A DNA stretch of 6,086 nucleotides, taken from Actinomycetota bacterium (GTDB lineage Bacteria > Actinomycetota > Humimicrobiia > Humimicrobiales > Humimicrobiaceae). The DNA is taken from NCBI GenBank assembly GCA_023379515.1, contig JAMCQQ010000165.1, positions 1 to 6,086 on the forward strand. Direction: 5' to 3'. Positions 1 to 4,625 of this stretch are shown in pieces (position 1 is the first letter of the stretch; each line of letters starts with the position of its first letter). Made by a program: the position numbers and the translations under genes. The notes under the pieces are model-generated. The model was not told the origin of the DNA. It saw only the letters and a program-made list of their open reading frames with translations, and searched no databases.

Positions 1-79
1 ACAGCTAAAAGGGGCTGGCAAACGTACTGTTACTTCCTTAGAAGTCTCCAGTCATACCAAAATTAACAGCGCAGAGATC
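1..79. repeat. Left arm of a perfect 79-bp inverted repeat (probable fold-back chimera)
   Basis: These 79 bases are the exact reverse complement of positions 281-359. The match stops at position 80: base 80 would need a C at position 280, which is a T. The right arm is ordinary rex coding sequence, so this arm is the duplicated copy, and it replaces the continuation of rex. It sits at the very edge of the window with no mismatch. That pattern is typical of a fold-back chimera made during amplification, library preparation or assembly. A very recent biological inverted duplication is the alternative. Confidence 0.93.
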
Positions 80-424
80 GAAGGTATCTTCTATTTTAAA
101 TCCAAACCTGTCAAGAATTTTATAATTTAAAATTGCTTTTCCGAGATTTCCTACTCCTACCAGCGCAATATGAACCCTGTCATTATAACCCAATATCTTA
201 TTAAAAGAACTGATCAGCCCTTCAATGTTGAATCCAACACCTCTTTTTCCTCTAAGTCCAAAAAATATCAGGTCCCTTCTGATCTCTGCGCTGTTAATTT
301 TGGTATGACTGGAGACTTCTAAGGAAGTAACAGTACGTTTGCCAGCCCCTTTTAGCTGTACTATGTATTTTAAGTACTGTGAAAGCCTGGAAATTACACC
401 TTCAGAAAATATTTTCTTTTCCAT
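38..424 (-). CDS. rex: Rex-family redox-sensing transcriptional repressor, C-terminally truncated
   Basis: Rex repressors sense the NADH/NAD+ ratio and control fermentation and respiration genes. Known family members have an N-terminal winged-helix DNA-binding domain and a C-terminal Rossmann domain, at roughly 210 residues. Here residues 1-75 look like the DNA-binding domain, with the recognition region SAEIRRDLIFFG followed by GKRGVGFN. Residues 85-97 carry the start of the NADH-binding fold (ALVGVGNLGKAIL, with GVGNLG as the dinucleotide loop). The first 115 codons are native. The last 13 residues (DLCAVNFGMTGDF) come from the inverted repeat at 1-79 and are not Rex sequence, so about 100 C-terminal residues are missing. 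The start ATG is preceded by a GAGGGG sequence about 13 nt away, a rather long spacing. The gene lies downstream of the toxin-antitoxin pair on the same strand, with 141 nt between them. Family assignment is firm; whether the real gene is broken cannot be decided here. Confidence 0.88.
   Translation of the reverse strand: MEKKIFSEGVISRLSQYLKYIVQLKGAGKRTVTSLEVSSHTKINSAEIRRDLIFFGLRGKRGVGFNIEGLISSFNKILGYNDRVHIALVGVGNLGKAILNYKILDRFGFKIEDTFDLCAVNFGMTGDF
281..359. repeat. Right (parental) arm of the 79-bp inverted repeat, inside rex
   Basis: This is the original copy of the inverted duplication at 1-79, separated from it by 201 bases. It encodes roughly residues 22-48 of the Rex-like protein, the helix-turn-helix region, in a frame that matches the family. 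This arm is therefore the native one. Confidence 0.93.
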
Positions 425-495
425 TTATAAAAGCCCGCCCCTCGGAAAATAATAAAATAAACAGATAAATTCAACCAATGTAACTTTGTAGCATA

Positions 496-524
496 ATTGT
501 AACGAAATGGAAAAATTTAAACAA
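496..524 (-). promoter_or_regulatory. Candidate rex promoter
   Basis: On the minus strand TTGTTT (524-519) and TACAAT (501-496) are separated by 17 bases. The -10 matches the consensus at five of six positions and the -35 at three of six. It lies about 70 nt upstream of the rex start, within the 141-nt gap. A second weak option is closer to the gene (TTGAAT, 17 bases, TATTTT). The region is so AT-rich that chance matches are likely. Confidence 0.3.
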
Positions 525-553
525 TAAGAAATGTAACAATTTTAACAATAAGA
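516..553. repeat. Pair of near-identical 14-bp direct repeats upstream of rex
   Basis: TTTAAACAATAAGA (516-529) and TTTTAACAATAAGA (540-553) match at 13 of 14 positions and start 24 bases apart. Each contains a (T)TAACAA- or AAACAA-like element. Clostridial Rex half-sites resemble TTAACAA, so autoregulation is conceivable, but a proper inverted Rex operator is not evident. TGTAAC also recurs nearby at about 479, 498 and 532. Confidence 0.4.
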
Positions 554-565
554 TTTATTCATATA

Positions 566-1000
566 TCAGGGTTCGCTAATTATTCTTACAAGTTGCGGGC
601 AAACCCTTATAAAATCATTGACATTTAATGTCAATATCTTATCTGGAGTTATTTTTTTTGCAGCACTTATAATCAAGCCATCATAGCTTGCTCCGCCGGC
701 AATATTACCATTAGAAAGCTCCTCCAATAAATTAATATAATCTTTTTTGCCATAAGCAACTAACTCAAAATCCTCAAGTATATTTTCCTTAATTAAGCTT
801 AGCGCAAGCACCGGGCTTATTCTTGGGCTCAAGGGTAATTTTGTAAGTATAGAATATATTTCAATTAAAGAATGAACAGAAATTATGCCTTCTATTTCTC
901 TTTTCTTAACTTTCTGAAGCCATGGCAGACAATTTGCATGTTTGTGATGAGCACTGACAAATGCTGCCACCAATACTGATGTATCAAAAAAAATCTTCAA
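566..1000 (-). CDS. PIN-domain ribonuclease toxin (VapC-like)
   Basis: This 144-residue protein is the right size for a VapC-type toxin. Known PIN toxins are Mg2+-dependent RNases that cleave tRNA, rRNA or mRNA when the partner antitoxin is degraded. The acidic residues expected for the active site are visible: D6 in the N-terminal strand (KIFFDTSVL), E47 in SLIEIYS, D107 in GGASYDGLIISAA, and D129 in LTLNVNDF near the last strand. The start is supported by an AAGGA site (1014-1010) about 9 nt upstream, inside the end of the antitoxin gene. The toxin start follows the antitoxin stop after only 2 nt, so the two are very probably co-translated. Antitoxin first and toxin second is the usual order for type II modules. 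All catalytic acids are present, so nothing suggests inactivation. The RNA target cannot be inferred. Confidence 0.88.
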   Translation of the reverse strand: MKIFFDTSVLVAAFVSAHHKHANCLPWLQKVKKREIEGIISVHSLIEIYSILTKLPLSPRISPVLALSLIKENILEDFELVAYGKKDYINLLEELSNGNIAGGASYDGLIISAAKKITPDKILTLNVNDFIRVCPQLVRIISEP

Positions 1001-1002
1001 TA

Positions 1003-1275
1003 TTAGATTTCCTTTAAGGTTTTCTCTATTCTGTTATTTCTATCTTTTTGTAAAAAATTTTCAAATGGTTCAGTTGGTTCTGAACATACAACCAGCACCC
1101 CGCCCTCATCAATAACAAATGGTTTTGCTGGTCTTGTATGAACAATAATATTGTTATCCACGGTTGTTTCAACTTCAACTTCAGAATTTACTGAAAGACC
1201 AAAATCGTTTCTGATTTTTTTTGGAATTACAATTCTTCCAAATCTGTCAATTCTTGTTTTAAATTTCATTACCAT
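1003..1275 (-). CDS. AbrB/MazE-fold (SpoVT-AbrB) antitoxin of the PIN toxin
   Basis: This is a 90-residue antitoxin with a swapped-hairpin SpoVT-AbrB DNA-binding domain near its N-terminus: KTRIDRFGRIVIPKKIRNDFGLSVNSEVEVE, from about residue 5 to 35, with the hallmark GRIVIPKKIR. The C-terminal half (about residues 50-90), acidic and then Lys/Arg-rich, is the likely toxin-binding tail. Known members neutralise the toxin and repress their own promoter. The frame is open further upstream to an ATG at 1344, but I place the start at 1275. There a GGAG site sits 9 nt upstream, the domain begins at its usual position, and a strong -10 element lies inside the extended version. The stop is 2 nt before the PIN toxin start. 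An ATG two codons further in (1269) is an alternative start. Confidence 0.87.
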   Translation of the reverse strand: MVMKFKTRIDRFGRIVIPKKIRNDFGLSVNSEVEVETTVDNNIIVHTRPAKPFVIDEGGVLVVCSEPTEPFENFLQKDRNNRIEKTLKEI

Positions 1276-1284
1276 TTCTTTATA

Positions 1285-1288
1285 CTCC
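1285..1288 (-). promoter_or_regulatory. Shine-Dalgarno site that decides the antitoxin start
   Basis: GGAG (within TTGGAG) on the minus strand lies 9 nt before the ATG at 1275. The upstream in-frame ATGs at 1311 and 1344 have no comparable site, which argues for the 90-residue product. Confidence 0.7.
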
Positions 1289-1309
1289 AAATAAATTTTC
1301 TTTCTTGCC

Positions 1310-1318
1310 ATTATATCA
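1310..1318 (-). promoter_or_regulatory. Extended -10 promoter of the toxin-antitoxin operon
   Basis: The minus strand reads TGATATAAT: a perfect TATAAT (1315-1310) with the TG of an extended -10 (1318-1317). The best -35 at 17-bp spacing is only TTTAAA (1338-1333), as tolerated in extended -10 promoters. Transcription would begin near 1303. That leaves about 28 nt of leader, with the GGAG site between it and the ATG at 1275. Confidence 0.6.
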
Positions 1319-1323
1319 TGGTT

Positions 1324-1345
1324 ATTGGCAAATTTAAATGCCAAT
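1324..1345. promoter_or_regulatory. Dyad, probable autoregulatory operator of the toxin-antitoxin pair
   Basis: ATTGGCA (1324-1330) and TGCCAAT (1339-1345) form a perfect 7-bp inverted repeat with an 8-bp AT-rich spacer. It covers the -35 and spacer zone of the predicted promoter, just upstream of the -10. AbrB/MazE-type antitoxins commonly bind dyads that overlap their own promoter, so this is a natural operator candidate. Binding itself is inferred. Confidence 0.5.
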
Positions 1346-1350
1346 TTTAA

Positions 1351-1494
1351 AAAGATGTATTAACTGATACCAGTATCATTAATGAAATCCGTGAAGTATT
1401 GATAGAAAAATGGGGGTTGCCGTTTCGGGATCAAAACTGGTTTTTTCCGCCGGAAAGATTAATGTGCTGCAGCAACACCAGTTTAGCTGCATAA
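1351..1494 (+). pseudogene. Possible C-terminal gene remnant, function unknown
   Basis: Between a TAA at 1348 and a TAA at 1492 the plus strand is open for 47 codons. The peptide looks protein-like: it includes IINEIREVLIEKWGLPF and then WFFPPERLMCCSNTSLAA before the stop. It has several Trp, Phe and Pro residues and a CC pair, rather than the low-complexity composition expected of random AT-rich DNA. There is no good start codon and no upstream coding region, so if real it would be the tail of a gene otherwise lost. I do not recognise the family. The stretch also holds a TGATAC-CA-GTATCA dyad (1365-1378) and an 8-bp inverted repeat (AAACTGGT at 1434-1441, ACCAGTTT at 1477-1484). The alternative is structured non-coding intergenic DNA. 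Confidence 0.3.
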
Positions 1495-1552
1495 ATCATA
1501 AGTAAAGAAGTGCCGGCTTGTAATATCCGTGTTATATATTTTAATTATTACT

Positions 1553-2134
1553 TCAAGGGTTAGAAGTTAAATTTTCCCATTTAAAGATTCTTTCGGCAAT
1601 CCCGGCCACATTACGAATAATCAGTATAAAGGTGCTGGGTTCATCCTGAATATCAGGTTGGGAAAAGATGAGTTTACCGGTACGATGGTGACCTCCAGAT
1701 GCTGAATCCCAGGAAACCACGGGATATTTATTGCCTTTATCGTCCGTTAATTCAGATAATTTGGCTAAATCATACTGGTCAAGGTCCACCGAATGGGTGT
1801 CCATCGCAATATCGAAGGATAGCAAATTATCCTTGGAACCCAGATATTTGACATCTATTGTGACCTCTCCGTCTGAATTGGATCTCAGCATGTCACTGTC
1901 TGGAAGAGAAGAAGATGTCGTATTCTCAGAATCAGAAGAGGTGCCAGTGGAGGTTTCGGTAGAGGTTTCAGGATTTGCTGTATCAGCAGCAGTATCAGAC
2001 TTTACTGTATCGGCAGATGTATCTCCGGCAGTTTGATTTGCAGGCTTAGACGAGCATGCGGCAGTTAGTATAAATGCCAGTAAAACGGTTACAATTGCTG
2101 CTAATTTCCAGAAAAAGCTTCTATTTTTAATCAT
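1553..2134 (-). CDS. Secreted lipoprotein with Ser/Thr/Asp-rich linker and GGHHRxG domain
   Basis: The 193-residue product begins with a lipoprotein signal: basic MIKNRSFFWK, a hydrophobic core (about 11-23) and the lipobox TAAC, with C27 as the predicted lipidated cysteine. Residues 28-85 are a low-complexity Ser/Thr/Asp/Ala linker, typical of a tether from membrane to domain. Residues 88-187 look like a small beta-rich domain (VTIDVKYLGSKDNLLSFDIAMDTHSVDLD, then WDSASGGHHRTGKLIF, then a final strand ending in FKW). H149 and H150, with H114 and nearby acids, could bind metal, but that is inference. I recognise no named family. The frame stays open to an ATG at 2194, but I choose 2134 because GGGAG lies 7 nt upstream and the signal peptide starts there. 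The gene follows the ABC-YHS gene on the same strand and has its own predicted promoter, consistent with an extracytoplasmic role in the metal cluster. Confidence 0.8.
   Translation of the reverse strand: MIKNRSFFWKLAAIVTVLLAFILTAACSSKPANQTAGDTSADTVKSDTAADTANPETSTETSTGTSSDSENTTSSSLPDSDMLRSNSDGEVTIDVKYLGSKDNLLSFDIAMDTHSVDLDQYDLAKLSELTDDKGNKYPVVSWDSASGGHHRTGKLIFSQPDIQDEPSTFILIIRNVAGIAERIFKWENLTSNP
1920..2035. repeat. Degenerate short repeats encoding the lipoprotein linker
   Basis: Short imperfect repeats such as GAGGTTTC (twice within about 15 bases) and GTATC-plus-GCAG units recur through this stretch. They are in coding sequence and give the Ser/Thr/Asp/Ala-rich linker. The linker length is likely to vary between strains through repeat slippage. 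Confidence 0.5.
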
Positions 2135-2141
2135 TTTTATT

Positions 2142-2146
2142 CTCCC
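2142..2146 (-). promoter_or_regulatory. Shine-Dalgarno site that decides the lipoprotein start
   Basis: GGGAG on the minus strand lies 7 nt before the ATG at 2134. A further AAAGGAG sits a little upstream (about 2156-2150), which would be too distant. The in-frame ATG at 2194 has no comparable site and would place the hydrophobic segment too far from the N-terminus. Confidence 0.7.
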
Positions 2147-2185
2147 AGTCTCCTTTTTGCCAATCAGGCTCTCTGTGCATGTCAT

Positions 2186-2202
2186 ATCCCCCAAAGGGGC
2201 AT
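2186..2202. promoter_or_regulatory. C-tract/G-tract dyad, CsoR-like operator candidate
   Basis: CCCC (2189-2192), AAA, GGGG (2196-2199) form a dyad with matching AT outer flanks and one mismatch between flank and tract on each side. Known CsoR-family copper operators have a C-tract and a G-tract separated by a few bases and flanked by A/T, so the likeness is clear but not exact. The site lies just downstream of the predicted start of the lipoprotein transcript, next to a copper-type cluster. Alternatives are a short leader hairpin or a chance palindrome. Confidence 0.4.
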
Positions 2203-2222
2203 TATTATTTTATTAAAGTGAT

Positions 2223-2251
2223 ATTAAATCGCAGTTTAAGTAGCATGTCAA
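2223..2251 (-). promoter_or_regulatory. Strong sigma-A-type promoter for the lipoprotein gene
   Basis: The minus strand has a perfect -35 TTGACA (2251-2246), exactly 17 bases, then TTTAAT (2228-2223), which matches the -10 consensus at five of six positions. Transcription would start near 2216, giving a leader of about 80 nt that contains the CCCC/GGGG dyad. The -35 begins only 6 nt after the stop codon of the ABC-YHS gene, so the lipoprotein can be expressed independently of the upstream operon. Confidence 0.65.
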
Positions 2252-2257
2252 ACCGCC

Positions 2258-3124
2258 TCAGGATCCCATCTTTGCTTCCAGGTATTTTTCGGGGATCTTT
2301 TCAAACTCTTTTTGACATTCCCCGGTGCAGAAAAAATAATTTTCCCCACGATATTCTACTTTATGGATTGTTTTATCTTTTTCCACTGCCATTAGACACA
2401 CTGGATCGATGGTAATGTTATCTGAAAATTTTACCCTGAGCCTTCCATCTTCAAGCCAAAGCACCCTGTCAACCACATAGCGTATGCGGTCATCATGGCT
2501 GACAACTATCACCGTTTTATCCTTCTCTTTCGAAATCTTCCGTAACAGCTCCATAACAGTATGACCGTTTTTGGAATCCAGATTAGCCGTGGGTTCATCG
2601 GCGAGTAAGACCGGGGGGTCATTCGCCAGCGCTCTTGCAATAGCCACTCTCTGTTGTTCCCCTCCGCTTAACTTGGCGGGTTTATGATAAAGCCTGTCTC
2701 CTAAACCGAAGCTCTCCAGCAAACTGATTGCGATTTTTCTGGATTTTTTATTCCCCCGACCAGCTAAATCCATAACAAGCTCCACATTTTGCAATGAGGT
2801 AAGTGCGGAAAGCAGATTAGGATTTTGGAAAATGAAACCAAAATTTCCCAATCTTATATGAGGAAGCTCTTTCTCAGACAGAGCAACAATATTTTTGCCG
2901 CTGATAAATACCTCACCTGAAGTCGGCTTCATCAGGGCACCAACCATTTGCAGCAAAGTAGTCTTTCCTGAGCCGGAAGGTCCCATTATTGCAACCATCT
3001 CTCCCTGGCAAACATGAAGAGAAACATCATTTACGGCGTTGACTGCCAGATGGCCGGTGCCATACACTTTGCTCAGGTGCTGAATCTTTATCATTATATC
3101 ATTATTTTTTACAGACTGTTTCAT
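2258..3124 (-). CDS. ABC transporter ATPase (LolD/MacB type) fused to a C-terminal YHS domain
   Basis: The 288-residue protein has two parts. Residues 11-230 are a complete ABC ATPase: Walker [10 protein letters not shown] (48-56), Q-loop Q100, signature LSGGEQQ (152-158), Walker B PVLLADE with catalytic E177, and switch H210. The sequence is closest in style to LolD/MacB/DevA ATPases that drive FtsX-like permeases. Residues 239-285 are a YHS domain: DPVC (240-243), YFFC (263-266), C270, F274 and P278..Y281, with C243, C266 and C270 as likely metal ligands. YHS domains are known in copper ATPases and metallochaperone-like proteins; the fusion to an ABC ATPase is unusual. The gene follows the permease gene by 5 nt. 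An in-frame GTG at 3130 overlaps the permease stop, but AAGGA (3137-3133) is correctly spaced for the ATG at 3124. Metal-gated or metal-delivering ATPase activity is inferred. Confidence 0.9.
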   Translation of the reverse strand: MKQSVKNNDIMIKIQHLSKVYGTGHLAVNAVNDVSLHVCQGEMVAIMGPSGSGKTTLLQMVGALMKPTSGEVFISGKNIVALSEKELPHIRLGNFGFIFQNPNLLSALTSLQNVELVMDLAGRGNKKSRKIAISLLESFGLGDRLYHKPAKLSGGEQQRVAIARALANDPPVLLADEPTANLDSKNGHTVMELLRKISKEKDKTVIVVSHDDRIRYVVDRVLWLEDGRLRVKFSDNITIDPVCLMAVEKDKTIHKVEYRGENYFFCTGECQKEFEKIPEKYLEAKMGS

Positions 3125-3129
3125 ATTCA

Positions 3130-4236
3130 CTATCCTTTGAAGACTATTGCCGGATCAATACGGGACAGCCTTTTTAATGGAATCAGGGAAGCTATTATTC
3201 CGGTGGCCACAAACAGGACCAATGTCCAGATTATTGTTTGAGGTTTAATAATTACCATAAACTCAGGAACAAAAAAGCGCAAAAGCGAAATAAGTGGCGG
3301 TGAAATGGCGGCTCCAATAGCAAACCCTGATACAGCAACCACTAAAGCCTGAAATAAAACAATGCGGTAAAGGTAAGCATTGGTTGATCCGAGAGCCCTG
3401 ACTACCCCATATTCCCTGCTTTTTTCAATAGTCATAGTGTAAATCATTAACCCGACAACGATTATCCCCACAAGGACACCTACGGCACTGATGACAAATA
3501 CAATAGGGAGAAATCCGCCGACAGTCTCATCTTTGGAAGCCTGTGCATTTTCAGTGTTTGTACTGACTGAGACCTCTTGTACAGTATCTGTAATGGCAGT
3601 TTTTACGGTATCGATATTTGCAGAAGAGCTGACTTTTACCAGAAAGAAGTTGGTAAGATCAGGCGGCAGAAAAGCACGTGCATCATCCAGGGTAACAAAT
3701 ACCATGTAGGATATCATATTAAAGGTTTCATCCGAAATGCCAACTATCCTGAATTGTTTATCTTCCAATTTCAGGCTGCCGCCTATTTGCAGATCATATT
3801 TTCTGGCCAATACTCTGTCCACAATTATCTCTCCGCTTTTAAGCTGATTGAATCCATCAATTACTTTCCAGGGACCGCCAAGCCCGCTTACAGTATCAAA
3901 CCCATTGATATTGATGAGAACTTTCTCACCATCCAAAGTCAGGGAAAGCGGACGCCTGATAAGAGCCGCGACCTTATCAACTCCATCAATCTGTTTCAGA
4001 CGCTCACCTATGGCAATGTTTAACAGCGAAGGGCTGTGCAGTGAACCGGAAGATCCCTTAGACGTTACCCACAGATCGGCCCCGGATTTTGTTACCATAT
4101 TCTCTATTGCTCCGTTGATACCGTTATATAAACCAACGGTTATGAATATAAGAAAAACAGCAAGGACAACCCCTCCAAGGCTTATTGCTACCTTTAACTT
4201 TTCGTGTAATAAATTCTCTTTACCGAGTGATACCAT
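3130..4236 (-). CDS. MacB/FtsX-type ABC transporter permease
   Basis: This 368-residue permease has the standard FtsX/MacB layout. There is a first membrane helix (about 17-39), a long extracytoplasmic MacB-like core domain (about 40-240), then three helices (about 241-269, 290-315 and 334-355). Between helices 2 and 3 lies the cytoplasmic coupling segment EKSREYGVVRALGST (271-285), and the C-terminus IPLKRLSRIDPAIVFKG is typical of the family. Known family members do not usually carry small solutes through a channel; they move lipoproteins or envelope substrates, or transmit force by mechanotransmission. The start is supported by AGGAG about 4 nt upstream, overlapping the stop of the YHS gene 7 nt away. 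The partner ATPase follows immediately. No MacA-like adaptor or second permease is visible, so the functional unit is probably a homodimer of this protein with the ATPase. The substrate is unknown. Confidence 0.92.
   Translation of the reverse strand: MVSLGKENLLHEKLKVAISLGGVVLAVFLIFITVGLYNGINGAIENMVTKSGADLWVTSKGSSGSLHSPSLLNIAIGERLKQIDGVDKVAALIRRPLSLTLDGEKVLININGFDTVSGLGGPWKVIDGFNQLKSGEIIVDRVLARKYDLQIGGSLKLEDKQFRIVGISDETFNMISYMVFVTLDDARAFLPPDLTNFFLVKVSSSANIDTVKTAITDTVQEVSVSTNTENAQASKDETVGGFLPIVFVISAVGVLVGIIVVGLMIYTMTIEKSREYGVVRALGSTNAYLYRIVLFQALVVAVSGFAIGAAISPPLISLLRFFVPEFMVIIKPQTIIWTLVLFVATGIIASLIPLKRLSRIDPAIVFKG
3133..3137 (-). promoter_or_regulatory. Shine-Dalgarno site that decides the ABC-YHS start
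   Basis: AAGGA on the minus strand, within the last codons of the permease gene, is 8 nt from the ATG at 3124 and only 2 nt from the GTG at 3130. The ATG is therefore the likely start. The placement also suggests translational coupling to the permease. Confidence 0.65.
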
Positions 4237-4243
4237 AACGCTC

Positions 4244-4507
4244 CTATTTTGGGATTAGCTTTTGGTTATAATGCAAGCAGCAGCCATGACCGGATCTGTG
4301 CCCGCTATTTGAACTCTGCGATTGTTCCGTTACATATTTTGCCGGGTCTTTATCAAACTGTGTCTTACAGCCGGGAGCACAGAAATAATATATCCTCCCC
4401 TGATATTCTGATCTGGCCGGCGCTTTATTTATGTCTACATCCATTCCGCAAACCGGATCTTTAGCAATCGAGTCTGAAGATTTTTTTTGATTTATTGAAT
4501 TTTCCAT
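4244..4507 (-). CDS. Small YHS-domain protein with His/Cys-rich tail, putative metal-binding protein
   Basis: The 87-residue protein is a single YHS domain with a tail. The domain runs from about residue 16 to 59 and shows the full signature: KDPVCGMDV (16-24), YYFC (40-43), C47, F51, and P55 with Y58. C20, C43 and C47 are the likely metal ligands. The tail (about 69-79, GHRSGHGCCLH) has three His and two Cys and looks like an additional metal site. There is no signal peptide, so it is probably cytosolic. A strong AGGAGG lies 5 nt before the ATG. It is followed after 7 nt by the ABC permease and preceded by the membrane protein and the copper ATPase. Its domain matches the one fused to the ABC ATPase in the same operon. 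A copper chaperone or sequestration role is inferred from context and family. Confidence 0.88.
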   Translation of the reverse strand: MENSINQKKSSDSIAKDPVCGMDVDINKAPARSEYQGRIYYFCAPGCKTQFDKDPAKYVTEQSQSSNSGHRSGHGCCLHYNQKLIPK

Positions 4508-4512
4508 ATCAA

Positions 4513-4518
4513 CCTCCT
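4513..4518 (-). promoter_or_regulatory. Consensus Shine-Dalgarno site of the YHS gene
   Basis: AGGAGG on the minus strand, 5 nt before the ATG at 4507, is the strongest ribosome binding site in the window. It suggests the YHS protein is made in larger amounts than its neighbours. Confidence 0.75.
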
Positions 4519-4579
4519 GTTTTTAATTTTTATTTTTAAAAAGTTTTTCAAACAACCCCGCGATATCAAGTGTTATTGA

Positions 4580-4607
4580 ATACTATCTTAATAGATGCAC
4601 GTTTCAA
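4580..4607 (-). promoter_or_regulatory. Weak candidate internal promoter before the YHS gene
   Basis: TTGAAA (4607-4602) and TAGTAT (4585-4580) are 16 bases apart on the minus strand. They lie in the 107-nt gap between the small membrane protein and the YHS gene. The gap is wider than the others in the cluster, so the YHS-ABC part could have its own promoter. The -10 is poor, and no operator is evident. Confidence 0.25.
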
Positions 4608-4625
4608 TTATCGCTCAATTATCGC
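4604..4625. repeat. Perfect 11-bp tandem duplication at the end of the small membrane protein gene
   Basis: TCAATTATCGC occurs twice back to back (4604-4614 and 4615-4625). The stop codon of the 69-residue gene lies in the second plus-strand copy. The other copy falls just beyond the gene. Confidence 0.8.

Noticed and set aside
1276..1344. Upstream extension of the antitoxin to the ATG at 1344
   Set aside because: It has no ribosome site and contains the predicted -10 element and part of the dyad. The AbrB domain begins properly with the start at 1275.
1731..2036. Plus-strand open frame opposite the lipoprotein
   Set aside because: Its Ser/Val-rich low-complexity product simply mirrors the repeated codons of the Ser/Thr linker on the other strand.
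2135..2194. Lipoprotein start at the upstream ATG (2194)
   Set aside because: It would put about 20 charged residues before the signal peptide, and there is no ribosome site there; GGGAG is placed for 2134.
2186..2215. Rho-independent terminator reading rightward (CCCC-AAA-GGGG then T-rich)
   Set aside because: The stem is only 4 bp, the following tract is interrupted by A residues, and no plus-strand gene ends there. A regulatory dyad is more plausible.
3125..3130. GTG start of the ABC-YHS gene overlapping the permease stop
   Set aside because: The AAGGA site would be only 2 nt away; the ATG at 3124 has the correct 8-nt spacing.
3577..4258. Two overlapping plus-strand open frames opposite the ABC permease
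   Set aside because: They are shadows of a well-supported permease gene and lack family features or a credible ribosome site.
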